A stretch of DNA of 64,000 nt, taken from positions 11,470,286 through 11,534,285 of the forward strand of contig JAGGNK010003335.1 of NCBI GenBank assembly GCA_017590115.1. Reading direction: 5' to 3'. The notes under the pieces are model-generated. The model was not told the DNA's origin. It saw only the letters and a list, made by a program, of their open reading frames with translations, and made no database searches. This DNA is from Montifringilla adamsi. Taxonomy: Eukaryota; Chordata; Aves; Passeriformes; Passeridae. The translations under genes and the position numbers were made by a program. This document shows positions 10,546-24,130 of this stretch, in pieces. Positions within the stretch are counted from its first letter, which is position 1. Every line of letters begins with the position of its first letter.

Positions 10546-13034
10546 CACCTTGTGAAGGCCTGGAGGGCTGGTGTTTAACAGCCACGTTAATTGTGATGAG
10601 ATAGTCTGCAATAAAAAGCAGCAATCAGCACCAAGGGATGGCTGCAGCTAGAAGTGAATCATCTCCCATCAGCAAACAGCTTTTGGTTGTTGTAGCCATC
10701 CCTGCAAAAATACCTGTGGCTCTACATATCTAGGAGCACTGGAAGTTGCTTGGGGACAGGTTCAGGATGTTCCAAGGGAATTTGCTCACGAGTCTGTGAG
10801 TCAGCTCAAGGAGAGGGACCTTTAGAGGGCACTGAAGAACACCTCAATGAGCTCCCAGGTTCTTTAGGTGTGGTTGTGCTCTGGATGTGGTATCTGAAGG
10901 TGGCCTTGTGCTCATTCCCACCCCAGACTAGTGAATATGCTTGACTGAGACAGAGCCTAAAAGCAGTGCAGGAGATGAGCAGCTCTCCCAGGAGCTGGAG
11001 ATAAATGAGACACCCACAGCCCTCCTGCTCTGCCCCTGTACTCGGGACATCCAGAGCTCTGTGTGCTCCTCATTTGTGTCCTGTGCAGCCCTGCCAGCCC
11101 TGTGCAGAGCAGCACTGGTCAGGACACTGGTCAGCCCAGTAGAGGAGGGGCTGAAGACAGTCCCAGTCCACCAACACACGAGTATTTCCCACCTCTGTCC
11201 ACCCCAAGGGAGGCTGAGATCCTTCAAGAGCTGGCTCCTCAGTAGGGCTTCTCTGAAGGTGATGCTGGCCCGAGATCTTCAGTGATGCAAACATCCAGTG
11301 AGTGAGGACAGAGCAGCAATGTCCCTCAGAGACTTAGAATAGTTCATTGGTGAGAGCAAAGCTCTTGCCTGTTGCTGAAAAAGCCTTCCAGGCTGTGGGC
11401 TTCTCTGTACTTGTACTCACCTTCTGTGAATGTTTGGGTTGGCTCCAACCTCCTGTAGCTCTCCAGAGGTTTACATCTTTAAATCAGATATTCAGTGCTC
11501 TTCAGACTCCAGGTTGGTCCACACAGCCAAACCCTGACAAAAGCTGTTTAATGCTTTATACAAGCATTTTCTTTTTAATGATTCCGGCCAGGGATGCTGA
11601 GTTGAAGAACCAAACTAATTTCATGTGCTTCTCCAACACCCCATTATGACATTTATGACATATTTTTCTGTTTAGAAGGATGATTTTTTCCAGATGCCAG
11701 GACATCTAAAACTACCTAATGAGATTTCCACAGATGTAGAGCTTAAAACCATCTATGGTATTTTTATTTTTCTCTCTAAGTAATGATACTTTCCAATTGA
11801 AACATTTCCTGAATAAAGCACTAGAAACAATTGAATGTGTATCAAATTCATAGAAAGAAAAGCTTTTTCATTGGCAGGCAGGTATTGTGATTGAGTCTTG
11901 GCTTTTCACCCACTTGATTTGAAATGGGTTTTGTTTTCTCTGGAGTTGGTCAAGATTTAAAGACAAAATTTCAAATCTGAAGTTTGGGGTGGACAGGGAG
12001 TACTTCAAAGGCCCCGTAGCTCACCTCTGCAGTAACATCACCTCCCTAATTACAGTACATTGCTCTGTACATTGCTAAGGAGGTATTATTAGTCACGTTT
12101 TACACTGGGAAAACACAAGAACAGAAAGATGAAGTAACTAATGGGTGATTCTCCCTTTTTTCTCCACAGGTGGAAGAAGCCTCTGTTTCTCTGAGGGCAG
12201 TTGATGCTGCCCCTCTCTTGTATTTTTACCCTTTGGGGGATGGTGATGATGAGGGGTTTGTATCCCCCTATCCCTGCTCCTCTTGCCATCCCTAATCAGC
12301 CTGTTAAGAGGGAGGAAAGCAGGATGACAAGTGTTATTACACCAGACTGCAGGGTCATTTGGGGTGCCCAGAAGAAACTGGGAAGCTGCTTGTGGTGGTT
12401 ATTTGATCTGAGCCTCAGCAGGGCAGGGTATTTATATTTATATTGCTGCTGAAGGATCATTTTCACCCCTTTGGTTCTTCACACTTTTATCTCCTAACAC
12501 AGCTGATGAGACACACAGTTTGTTCAGGATCAGGGAAAGCATCTGACTCCCAGGGAGGCTTTCCCCCAGTGAATATGGGACAGCACAAGGAAAGAATCCT
12601 GTGTTATTTGGTGGCTGATGCTGGGATTACTGGCCTGAGTGTGATACCCAAGACGTGGGACATGAGAAAACTGCTTAACTGTGACTTGGGTGGGTGTAAG
12701 TCCTGCTATCTACTGCTTCCCCACATGTCTTCTTGCTTTCACATAGAAAAATTATTATATTCTTTCAGTGAAGAATGACCCCTATTACACTTAAAATAAA
12801 TTGCAGCATTGTCTGGAAATATTTAAGCTGAATCTCTCTCACTCTTGTAAGAGCAGAACACCCACAACCAAGGAAGGGAGGCTGGGCTGTTCCAACGCTG
12901 AACTCAGCCTTGCAGATGTCTGTCACCTGTTTCTAAGGAAATGTGCAAGTGTTTGGGAAAGAGCTGGGCTTCGTTGTTATTGTGGGAATCTGAAACCACT
13001 CTGAACTTTGCCCTTCCATCCCCTTTCCAAATTT

Positions 13035-13118
13035 CTTTTGGGTTTTTTATTTTTTTTCTTCTTCTTTTTTTTTTTTTTTTTTTTTTTTTTTGGTTTTGGT
13101 TTTTTTTTTTTTTTTTTT
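13035..13118 (+). repeat. Composite poly-T/TG-rich tract
   Basis: A T-rich run of about 84 bases includes T27 (13065-13091), then GG-TTTT-GG, then T19 (13100-13118). It encodes only a phenylalanine-rich shadow frame. This is a simple-sequence tract, likely variable in length between individuals. Confidence 0.9.
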
Positions 13119-16100
13119 ACAGAAGAAAAATTGCTGGGCTAATACTCCACTAACTGGTTTGCATTAAGGGCTTTTTTTCTGCAAAATGCCAAGTGCTCCT
13201 AACTCCTGCCCAAGCCAAAGCTGCTCATCACCTTGGCAGAACTGAGCAGTGAGATTCAGGTTTGGGCCACAAGCTAGAAAGTCGATCTCCACTTGGTGTT
13301 AACTGATCCCTTCAGCCAACGCCCCACTCCTGGCTGGGCAAGGCTGTCACTCAGCATCACACATGGAATTCATCCATAAACCCAGACTGTACCTGCAGCA
13401 GCTTTTCCATTCGTGGGGCCCACACCGCTTGCCCTACTAGGCAGACAGCTGGGCAGGGAAGAAATGAAATAGTTTGTCTTCTACCTGCTGATGGGAGCTG
13501 ATAAACAAAAAGCTGTTGGGCCCTCAGAGAAAGGCAGAAGCTGGATGTCTGCAGAACAGGAGGAGAAACCTCCTGGCCTGAGTCTGGCCCTCATTTTCTT
13601 TCTGAACAGCCCAGAGCTTGTTTATTCCCCTTCCACCTTCCAGCTACTGCATGGGACTCCTTACTGCACTCCATCACCAAAATCCTGTAATCCTGTGCCT
13701 TCACCCCCTGGCTTGCCAGCTCACTGTGCCTCTCAGGAATACAAATAACAGAAAGCCTGAGCAAGTAGAAAGCATGGCATGATACTTGGTGCCATTGCTA
13801 TGCAGGAGTCTGTCCTCCACCCCAGCACAATCCTGACTTGGATAAGCTTCCTTCCAGCTCAGATTGTGTGGGCAGAGCTCAACTGGCTCCACTTCTCCAT
13901 GGGAAACAAGCACACTGCAGAGTGGGATGTTTTACAGCAGAGGTGTGCCACGTCTGGCACAACCTCACCGACACCAAATTGAATAAATCAAGCTCAGGAT
14001 CAAGAGGATGATCCAGCTGCTGTGTTGGGTGGGACTGCCAGCTGAGATCATTCTGGACCCAGAAGCAGGTTTGTGTCCCTGCTAACAAAAGAGGAATGGG
14101 CTTACTTGGAGTCAAAGCCAACCTACCACTCACTCAGTGAAATGTTTTGGTCTTAGAAACCACCTTGAAGAGGGTGTAAATAATGTACATCTTTGTATTT
14201 AATGTAATAAAATGGTTTCTGGTCTGCTGCCCTGTCAGTTAAGGATTACACACCCACCCCTATTCATGATTAATCAGATGTCAGGATGTATGTGCTCTCC
14301 CAGCATATCATCCCATGGCAAGCTGCAGCACTTTTACAAATGTAGAAAGAAAGAAAAAAAACCCAAAGAAACAATAATAGGAAAAAGAATTATTTTTATG
14401 TGTACTTGTCTTAAGACATATTTTTCCACTCAGTAATTTGAAAAAAAATAGCCATCTGGAAAAAATCATATTATGGACAAGGCGTGTCATGACATTTACA
14501 GCAAATATTTTTGCTCTTAGTATCAAAACCAGCTCTTTGCTCTATCAAGGGCTGAATATTCGTATACACATAAATGTTCAGTAAATAAAAGGGCCTCTGC
14601 AGAAACTCAGAGCTGGGAGATCTTGTGCTCTCAGTATTCAGATTCCCATTTGTTTATACTTGTTTGAAACCCATATTTTTTTACATCTCAGATGTGAGTG
14701 CCTGTAGTTCCTTTCCCTCTGCCCCCTTGGTCTCAGGAGAATGACAATAAACGGCCCGACTGTGGAAGCAGTCCTGATGTAAGTGAAGGTATCAGGAGGC
14801 CACGAGGTCATGGGCATAAATGAGGCAAACTTTCCAAAGAAATCACCAGGATGATTTATAATCATGGGCAACCTTGTTCAGTCAGAAGAAGAAATAAAAT
14901 GTGTGCATCGTGCACCATGTTCTGAGAGGGGGCAGAGAAAGAAACCCAAGAAAATCCCATTTTCTAAACAGGACGGAGCTTCCCAAAAAAGCTTAGGATA
15001 GGAGGATAACTCCCCTCTCTTTTGGGACTTTGCTGAGATAAAATAACTTTTTCTCAGGCTCAGCACTTGCTTTAAGTCTGAGTTTGAAGGTGAAGGTGTG
15101 GTTTACATGAGGTGTGAGCCTTGACAGGGTTTCTTCACAGAGGCAGGCTGCATGTCCTGCACCCACCTTGGGTTCTCTGCAGCCTGTGCAGCCCATGGGC
15201 TGGTGTCTCTGTTGGGACACTGGAGCACATTCCAGGATACTGCAGTGCCCAGCATCCCTGAGAGTTACCTGCAGCCCTCTCCAAAGGGGCAGCTCTCGGC
15301 GTAATGTTTCCATGAGGACCATGCCTTGAAAAGGTGAGTGGAAGTGAGGTGTCAGCACCTGGGTGGGGGTGGCAGAGAGCAAGAAATGAAGGTGTTGGTT
15401 TGCAGAAGGGTGACACTGACAGCCAGAAATTCCCAGGGTGTGGGTGTTTGGATGCACAGGCTTCCCTGAGGCCAATCTCTGCCTGTCGAGAGGTTGTGGG
15501 CTGTAATGCCCAATACCACTTGTAATTACAATCACCATCTCTACTGCAAACTCACATCCATCATAGGTTTCAAATGTCCCTCTAAAAAGATAACTTACTT
15601 AGGATATTAACTAAAACTACAGAAAATATCAGGTAATATTTATATTTATATATTTATTTATTATGCATTAATTAAAATCTAGAAGAGAAAAAGTAATTCT
15701 TCCTTTGTTTTGTGAGGATTTTGAACATAACCTGCTATTAACATGAAATGGGCACTTAGCAAATAATATGACTATTTTAAAATGTATTTGCCCTTTATCA
15801 TCTTACAAGCCCTGTGTCCTGAGGTGCCTCCACAAAGCAAGGGGGTAGCAGAAAAGTTGTTGTTTAAGCCCAGGCTTAGAAACCATGATAGATACCAAAA
15901 TCTCCTTGAAGTGGTAACGTGGTAATTCTTAATCTCAGCATGACACTCCTTTAACATAAAGGAACAGTGATTCTTTCTCTGGCAGGAGGGTCAGTGGAAA
16001 TGAATCTTCTTAACAAAAATCAATATCCCAAAATTTGAAATCAGTTGATGCAACTATCTACAATTCAGCTTACTTATAAACAGACCCAGCCAATAAGTTC

Positions 16101-16767
16101 CATGTGCTCCCTGTTGCTAAGTTGCCTCCATAAACAAATTGATTAATTGATTTTTTTTCCCTCCCTCCAAGGCCTTTTAGTGTATAAGCAGGTCAGGCAG
16201 CTATGATTTCATTTTGCTCATCTACTCGGCAGTGGCTTTGTAAATCAGCTTGGAATCCCAGTTCTTTATTCAAAGAGCAGCAGTGTCACCTGCAAGCTCA
16301 GATGGAGAAGTGAATCTATGGAGAAACTTCATCTCTCTGGGAAGATGGGGAGAGGGTGGGACTGGGTTTCAATGGCAGAATGGAAACCATCTCCTCTGGC
16401 CCTGAATTTGGAGCACCTGGATCAGAACCTGTGCCTGCAGCTTCAGGTCTAGGTTAAAATGGAAAAACCCCTAAGAAACAAAAGTGTGTTTTTAATTTGG
16501 CCTTTTCTTCCAGCTGTTTCTGAGTGAGGTCTTGACTGAAAATCTGTTTGAACAGGCTAATATTAACCTGCTTCCATGACTTGAAGCCAGATTGTAGTGA
16601 GAACAATGTCTCAGATTTGAGAGATGTCACGTTTGGACCTAAGCCTCCGTTTGCTATTAAATTTGTCTTTCATGTCACCTCTAAAGAAAGGCTGCCTTTG
16701 CAGCTGGTCCTGGCTGCCCTGTTCTGCTCAAGAATCCACCATGATGTTTTTGAAACTAAGACTAAAC

Positions 16768-16793
16768 AAAATTAAAAATTAAAAATTTTAAAG
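16768..16793. repeat. AAATT-type low-complexity tract
   Basis: Short run of repeated AAATT/AATTA units ending in an AAAATTTT dyad. Small simple repeat. Confidence 0.6.
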
Positions 16794-19554
16794 ACCATAG
16801 GCAGAAGAAGAAACTTTGAGTCTTCACTGGGCCAGCAGTAAGAAAGGAGCCCCAAAAGGTCACATCTGGAGGGAAGGAAGGGCCACAGCTGCCTGTTATT
16901 CCTAATGATGCAGAGTGGTGCAAGCTGGTTGCAGGCAACTCCTTTATAACTTCCTTTTTTAGAGACCCAATTCCTCTTCCTGCCCTTCTACCCTACACTT
17001 GAGAGGTAAGACAGACATCTTGCTGAATGGCTTTGGAGGCTTGATACCAGTAGCAGAACATTTAACTCCTCAGCAAAGGTTTGCAGGACTGCTGTTTATT
17101 TATTTACTTAATTAGTTGTAGTTGAATTGAATTGATCCCTAGCCTTAGAGCTGAATGGGAAATATCCATGTGTGAAGAATAACTGCAGGACCATTGCAAA
17201 TGCAAGTGCTGCCCTGGTGGTGTGTGAATATTATTGTTTGGAAATTGTTCATGAGGGAACAGGTTAACAGAAATTGGTGATGTTTGAGGAGGTGGCAAGA
17301 TGGCCTTGTGTCCACTGGGTGTCCTAGGAAAGAGATCAAACCCAAAATGTTCCAGCCAGAATATGGAATGCTTTTCACTGTCAAAAGGTGTCTTTCCTGA
17401 GTCTGGCAATACATTTCAAACTGTGTATCCAGTGGGCATTTGGGTATAAAAGCAGTAACTTCAAGATATGAATAGTTTAAATACTGGCATTTCAGATACT
17501 TCTTTCATTTCTGTCTCCCTACACCCCTTGTAGCCAAAGAAGTCAGAGAATGTAATAACTCACAGAGCTTTCTGGAATGGGTACCTCTGAACCTCCATAA
17601 TTTTTACCTTTTAAAGTTGTGGAGTTGGTGTTCTGTTTTTCTTTTATTTTCCTTTTTTTTTTAAAAAACCTTTTCACAGTTATTCAACTGGATGCAAACT
17701 GAAAAATAGCAGAAAGAGAACTGAAAAAAAGGAAAAAAATGAAAAGGAAAAAAAGTGGGTGCAATATCAGTGATTCCATCACACTCAGTGACAAAACCTA
17801 GAGAAGAAGAAAACAGAAAGAAAAAAAGGCTTAAAAATTACCCCAAATATTTTAAAAGGAAAAGTTTTGGAAAGACAAAACCTGGTATTTTTAAACAGTT
17901 TTTCTTTTTCTATTTGTTCAAATCAGTTCCAGAGCTATTGATAGTGTTAGAGTCAAGAGCTTCAAAATGTAGCTTTTTAAGCAGAAGCCTTCTCCAGAAA
18001 GGATTTATGCTCTTTGGTAGAGAATGACTGATGCTTTTTGGGAGCCAAGTTTTGAACTGCAGTTTGGGTTGAAGTCTAAAAATCTTGCAAACTTTGTTTC
18101 TGTAGATTTTATTTGCAAAAGCATTACAAAACTAGCTGCTCTAATGAATTGTTGATCCTTTTCCCATTTTAGATTAGATGCAAAACCAGAACACTGGTGG
18201 CTAATTCAGACCTTGGGAGTTGTTCCTGAACTTATCCCAAAATTTGGAAGCATTAATCTTCATGATTTTGATTCTTACCTATCTCCAGTCAAAATATGTT
18301 TCGCATGACTTCATCCCTTTGCGAAGTGAATTGAAGGCAGTTAATTGCTTGTTTGTTTCTTTAGTCTCAAAGTAATTAAATGTTAATTCTCTCCATAGCT
18401 GAAACAATACTCTGAAGCAGAAAAAATTAAGTTTTTTTAATTACTACCAAGGGTTTTGTTGTTGATCCTAACAATAGAATTCAAGGTGATCCAAGGTAAT
18501 AAGGCCTCTTCTCCATAGATTTCAGGTCTCACCAAACATTAATTGAATACCTGTGGCTGGTTTTGCTTGGGGTAAGAGAAATTTTTTTCATAGGAGTTGG
18601 TCTGGAGCTCTGTTTTGGATTTGTCCTGGAAGCAGTGTGGATAATTCAGGGTTATTTCCATGACTGCTGAGCAGGGCTCACACAGAGGAAAGGAACTGGT
18701 GGGACACTGCCAGGACAGCTGACCCCAGGGATGTCTCAGACCATGTGGTGTCATTCTCAGCATATAAAGCTGAGGAAGGAGAAATGGGATGTTTGGAGTG
18801 ACGGTGTTTGTCTTTCCAAGTCCCCATAACAGTGTTTTCTGTCCCTCTGCGGATAAACCATGACAATACCTTACCTAAGAAACAAAACAGGCCAAAACCC
18901 ATGTGCTATGGTGGATATTACAATTATATCAGCTTTAAATGTAGGAAAATTAAAGCATAACATTGCCAAGGGACACCTCTGAGCATTGGTCTGTGCTTAC
19001 CCTTCCAGCCAGCAGGGTAAGAAGGGTGTGCAATGGTCCTGGGGCTGGTGCTGGTGCTTCCCTTGCCCTCAGCCAGGACCATGGTGGGACCTCAGAGGTG
19101 CTCTGGATCCTACCAGCTGGGACAGCCCTGCGTTGTGCCCTATTTCATACAGCTAAATGACCCTAGAGCAGAATGCTGTGAAGAGTGACAGGCCCATGTA
19201 TATTTAGAAGTAGGAAAAGATCTTCCTATTTCCACCCATGGCCTCCCCTGGTACTTGCTAATTTTTTGCTTTGTTTCTCTCCTCTTGCCACTTTGACTCT
19301 TATATACATTTCTTCACTGTACTAAACATTCCTTTTATACATCAGAGAAAGGAGCCTTAAAAGATCCCTTCAAATGCCAGAACCTCAGCAACAGTGGGGA
19401 AATGTGCTGTGACATTCAAGTTTAGGCATGTTTTTCCTTTGACTGCCACTTTCAATCTCTAGAGGAAAGAGGGACCTTTTAATATGGGTCTTGTTGAGTG
19501 TTCATTTTCTTTTCAGAGGTAGGGCACTAACTGTGCCATCCCCAGGAGTGTGCG

Positions 19555-19885
19555 ACCTCTATCCGTCAAAAAATATGACAGACAAAAACATCCATCATTG
19601 TTAATCTTAAACTTTATCTCTGATTAGCGCATCAACAAAACAACCTTTTCTTATGCCACCGGTTGACATGCTGGACACATGTCAGGAAGACATGAGCCAT
19701 CCATATCTTATCTTGCATTGAGAAGAGTTATCCAGAAATGTACCTTCATTACTGCGACAGCCACATCAAAAAGAATCGATTTATTGTCAACGCGGCCGAG
19801 CTAACCATGTTAATGGACTCTTCAAACATCTTCTCCTTCTCATTTGTTTCCTACATGCTCATCAAAGAGACAAAGCGAGATGGTT
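19555..19885. promoter_or_regulatory. Putative conserved non-coding element
   Basis: The block combines homeodomain-type words, a minus-strand tandem GATA pair AGATAAGATAT (19703-19713), E-box words (CCGGTTGAC and ACACATGTC near 19660-19683) and an ATCGATTTATTG word near 19776. It also holds CGCGGCCGAG (19791-19800), a dense CpG word in otherwise CpG-poor DNA. It is neither coding nor repetitive. The texture is strongly like deeply conserved vertebrate enhancers; conservation itself is not tested. Confidence 0.45.
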
Positions 19886-20374
19886 GCTAAGCTCTGGGGA
19901 GTGGGGTGTGTGTTCAGAGAGTCCATGGCTGCTCCTTGGGCTGCCTATAATGAAGTGAGATGGGGGTGCACGAGGAGGAATTCGGAAAAGGCTTCTTTAA
20001 CACTAGGAGAGACCTAGAGGAGAACTTCAGCTTCCTCTGCTGCTGTATTTCTTCAAACTTTAACAGTTCTTATGGGGATTACTTAGCAGTGAGGTTGGTT
20101 ACTCCATTAGTTGGCAATATCTGGAAAGGATTTACCTGCATTTCACCTCTGTGTATTTACTTGTGGCTCTCTCTGATGCAGCCAAAGGCTTGAACCAGTG
20201 GTGCTCAGCACTGCTGTGAAGGAGAGATGTCCTCTGGAGCTGTCAGAAGGTGAATGTTTGATATTGGGCAGAAGTGTTTTCTCCGTTGTGTCTTTGCCAA
20301 GTCAGTCACTGGGAAACCTATTCTGAGAAAGACTCTGCATTCCTGCTATGAATGAACTCTCCTTTTGCCAAAGT

Positions 20375-20725
20375 ATGACTGGCTGTCTGCTGCTAATCAG
20401 TGGTAACAGGATGACCTTTGCGAGTGAATAGAGCAAAAGGCAATTTGTCTTATAGAACTTGTACAACTGTTTTGTTTAATGAAACAACATGATTATAATC
20501 TTCCCACAAAGGCACATAAACAATTAGAGTAAATCTCCCTCACATGTTGCTAGGTGTTTACATAACTCATCCTTCTCTCTTATCAAATAATGTGTACAAT
20601 GCACTCCTGACTCTGGCAGGGCTTGGATCGTGTAAGCTTAATCAGACCTGATAAACAAATGTGTTTCCTATAATGCTGGAAGAGCATCAGCACAAGTCAG
20701 CACACATTTATTTATGCACTCAGGT
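20375..20725. promoter_or_regulatory. Putative conserved non-coding element
   Basis: This block lies 0.5 kb after the previous one and has the same texture. It contains GCTAATCAGTGGTAAC near 20393, GTTTAATGAAACAAC near 20473, CAATTAGAGTAAATC near 20521 and GCTTAATCAGACCTGATAAA near 20637. The 19.5-20.7 kb pair could be one bipartite regulatory unit. No open frame is present. Confidence 0.4.
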
Positions 20726-21132
20726 TCTGTTTTGAAAGACTCCCAGTCCACCCGTGTGTAGTATTTAAGGAACCAGAGGGAATGCAGAAATGGATGCTAT
20801 TACCAAGGGCATTGATATTTCTCCCTTGGTGCTGCTATATTCTTCAGTCCTTCCAAGATATCAGTGTTTGGGCTGAGTTTGTTATTTGAAAGAGGATTGA
20901 GAGGACCAGGTTGCTGGTACTTATTTATCTCAAATTAAAGCTATCACAGACTTATTTGTTGGCAAGTGTTTACTAAGCATGTACCAGAGAGGGCACAAGA
21001 AGATTTCTGCTACCTGCTTTGGCACTGCCCTGCTTGTCTGATCTTGGTTTATTCAATTGTCATTTCACAGAATGATCAAACTGCTCATAGAACCCTAAGG
21101 TCTGTGTCTTAAAAGTTTTCACTTTCTCTCTC

Positions 21133-21148
21133 TTTTTTTTTTTTTTTT
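21133..21148 (+). repeat. T16 homopolymer
   Basis: Sixteen T after a CT-rich lead, ending before ATCTTCCCAG. This resembles a polypyrimidine tract of a splice acceptor, but no matching exon is evident. Confidence 0.8.
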
Positions 21149-21453
21149 ATCTTCCCAGTTTCTGTGGGGAAACTACAGAAACTACTTTCAGTGCACAGGA
21201 AAAGTGCGTTAATGTGCCAACATCAAGTGAATTCCACGAGTCTTCTATTCATTAAACTCCCGCTTCCTCCACATATAATTTATGTCAGTTCAGTTATGCT
21301 CCTCCAGGGTGTGCTACTAAAAGAAAAAAGAAACTGGTATTTAGCCAAAAAGAGGTGTTTTGGGCTCCAGAAATCAACTTGCACCTACTGACAAAGGAGA
21401 AACAGACATGTTTTGCCAAGAAACAAATAACCAGGCCTATTTTTTTTAGTGAG

Positions 21454-21492
21454 AGGTATAACATTTACAGTTGGAAGGTATAACATTTACAT
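21454..21492 (+). repeat. Direct repeat AGGTATAACATTTACA x2
   Basis: An exact 16-base word occurs at 21454-21469 and 21477-21492, start to start 23 bases. It looks like a local tandem duplication with later divergence of the spacer. Confidence 0.85.
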
Positions 21493-23989
21493 TGTTCTGT
21501 AGTGATTTGCCTTTACTAAAACTTATGCAAAACAAACAAACCCCAGTCCTCTCCCTGTGGTGACCTTGCACATACATGACCCTGCTCTAATACCTTGTGG
21601 TGACTTCGTGCCTTTGGGGACTGTTTGGTGACAAATCTGACCCAGACCTTGGGCCTGAGCACAGCCCTGCAGCTGGGAGTCATTAACTCTGCACCCAGCT
21701 TTTGACTTGGGCTCCTGGAAACTGAAGCTGACTATTGGATAGTGTGAGAGAGACCGAGTCCAGAACTCGTAGCCAAATACAGTAATGTTACAAACAAAGG
21801 GCTAAATTACTTCTGTTCATGGAAAAGTACTTTCACTGGGAGCAAAACTCAGATTGCTGCTCCCCCTCTCCCCTGGTTCTGGTCCCCTCCCCAAAACCAG
21901 CTGAGTCCTTGAAGCCTCAGATTTGGGGGCTGGGGAGAGCCTGTGAGGCTGGTTTGCTGGGAGAGATCAGGTTGCACAGTGCCCTGTGTTAGACTCTCTA
22001 AGTTAATTATGCTAATTGGAGCCCTGAGATTCCTCTAACATGCCATGTTAGATGCTTCCTTCCCCTTTGGCAGAGGCAGGACTGGTGCTGTACAAGGCCC
22101 TCTGTGGCTGCAGGGATGCAGGAGCAGATGAAGGCTCAAGGAGAGAGAACAGCTGCTGGTCCATCTTGTGATAGGGGGCAAGGAGAAGATGTGCCATGAG
22201 AATATCAGAGCCTGTTTTCTGAGGTCCTGGCTGAATCCATGTTACTTCCCTCCATAAATTCTGGCAGGCACTAAAGCCTCATCTATAAAAGAAAGTGAGA
22301 TACAGAGAAGCTCTAAAGACAGGCTCTGAGTGGGTGGGAGACTTGATTAATTGCAATGTCAGACAAAAAGAGAAGGACATATTTTAAAGTAGCAGCAAGA
22401 CCTTTCCACTGAAATAAAGTAATTCTTAAATCTGCTCTGCTACATGGGCATTAATCTCGAGTCCCTCCTAGAAAGCCAATGGAGGTGATGAGGGTTGGCA
22501 AGGGGAAAGTGAGAACAAGGTCTGCCCTTAAGTATTGAGAGAAACAGGGTGAAGGAAAGGAATGATGTCCCTTTCTCTGGGGCATTTAATTGACTGGCAT
22601 TTGGATAAGCCCCTTGTGCTGTACCGATCTGCCCTACTCCATCCTCTATAGCCTCTGCTATTTATGCTCTGGGTGCTGGTTCCACTTGTGCCACTGGTAC
22701 AAATAATACTTTAAAACTAAATCTGTAAGTCAGAGAACTCCTGAGCTTTGTACCTATGGTCTTAGGATTTGGAAGATTCATGTAAAAATTAACAGGGAGT
22801 GCTAATTGTTCAGAATTGTCTTTTCAATTTCTGTCTTCTGAATTTCTTCTAGGGGAGCTCTGATACAGAGCATAATGGAAACTATATGGAAAAAAAAAAC
22901 AAACTGTGGGGGTTGCAGTGCCCCTCCCTCCCCATTCCATAAACAGCTACTAAAAGGACAAGAGAGAAAAATCCTTTTTTACTTTTACTAGTTGTGTCCA
23001 CAGAAGTCCCATTTCTAATCTCTCATGAGAGGAACTAAGGAGTAACTCCTTGTAATATTTAGCGATTTATAGAGCTGGAGACAGTGAACACATTTACTGT
23101 TAATGGGGAGCATCATTTGCAACAATTGTCTGCACTTTGAGAAGTTATATGAGTAAAGCTCACTCAACAGCAAATCCTATTCCAGTGTAAACTCTGGAGC
23201 TGATTGTTGAAGAGTAAAAATACACTACAGGAGGAAGAAATGTGTTTAATTTCCAAAAACCTTACCCAAACATGTACAGCTTAGGAGGTTAGAGTCCTTC
23301 ATAGTTGAAATGGTATTTACCTTGCTAAGGTGCTCTGTTTTTAATTTCCTTTTGATGCTTTTAAGACAAAGCTGGAGATAAACAAGCAGGGTTCTGAGAT
23401 CACTGGTGTCAATGGGAATTGCTTGATTCACTTCAGTAGACTTTGGTGTTAAACTTAAATGAAGAGATCTGAATTGGGATGAAATCTATAGCCTGTTGAG
23501 GCCAGTGGAAACACAGCCACTAATTTTAATTATTTTTGAACCAGACTCTGAACACCAGATGAAGTTTGACTCCATGGCTTAGTGGAGTTAAATGCATTTG
23601 TTCAGTCTTGGGGATCAAACCTTAAAACTATACTCAGGAGGAAAACATGCATTTAATGAAAGTCTAATCATCATCAGACAAATCAAACTCCTTAGGTTTC
23701 AATTGAACTAATCCAAATTGATGGAGAGTCAGTTTGGCCAAATATCTGAACAGCAGTTGTCCCTTCAATAACTGTTTATTAAAATGCAGTCCCCACACTG
23801 AGTTTCTGGTTATTGAGATGCAGGTTCAGGATGGGCTGATAACATGGTGTGTACTGTACATGCTGAAGGAAGAGCACAAAAGTGCTCTCCTTTAGCTGTT
23901 AATCAGCTTACCACTTCTTGCACAGAAAATGCTATATTCTGGACTGTGATCCTGGCAAATAACCAAAGGGGAAGTGGATTTTCAAATGC

Positions 23990-24130
23990 TTATTTTATTA
24001 ATCTTTACATATCGCCTCGCTAGGGCTCCAGGTGCTGAGTGGTTTATAACACTCTAAATTGTAATCATGGATAATTTTTAATCCTGTGCATACATTCCAT
24101 GCAGCTGAATGGGGATCTCACTGTAAAATG
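23990..24130. promoter_or_regulatory. Possible small conserved element
   Basis: This stretch contains TTATTAATC, CATATCGCCTCGCTAG with two CpG, TTGTAATCATGG and TTTTTAATCC. The mixture of homeodomain cores and retained CpG is like the stronger blocks, but it is shorter and the call is weak. Confidence 0.22.

Larger units (their letters stand above)
10546..19554. other. Long non-coding stretch, no gene seen
   Basis: No coding exon or RNA gene can be supported. The longest open frame (minus strand, 14993-15538, 181 codons with a non-ATG start allowed) has no recognisable domain and lies in locally GC-richer sequence where stops are rarer. The stretch holds a composite poly-T tract near 13.05 kb and an A-rich, purine-skewed section near 17.7-17.85 kb. 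A short GTACATTGCT doublet lies near 12054-12075. Confidence 0.65.

Noticed and set aside
15182..15333. 152-nt segment between CTCTGCAG and AAAAG/gtgagt
   Set aside because: The only long frame through it stops just before the donor and the sequence has no recognisable protein.
14993..15538. 181-codon open frame on the minus strand
   Set aside because: No domain, biased codon pattern or homologue that I recognise; it lies in locally GC-richer DNA where stops are rarer, and other frames on both strands are also open there. A length like this is expected by chance in 64 kb.
16963..17005. 43-nt segment between CTTTTTTAG and GAG/gtaaga
   Set aside because: Splice-like pairs of this quality occur many times by chance in 64 kb; the segment is itself pyrimidine-rich and shows no conserved texture.
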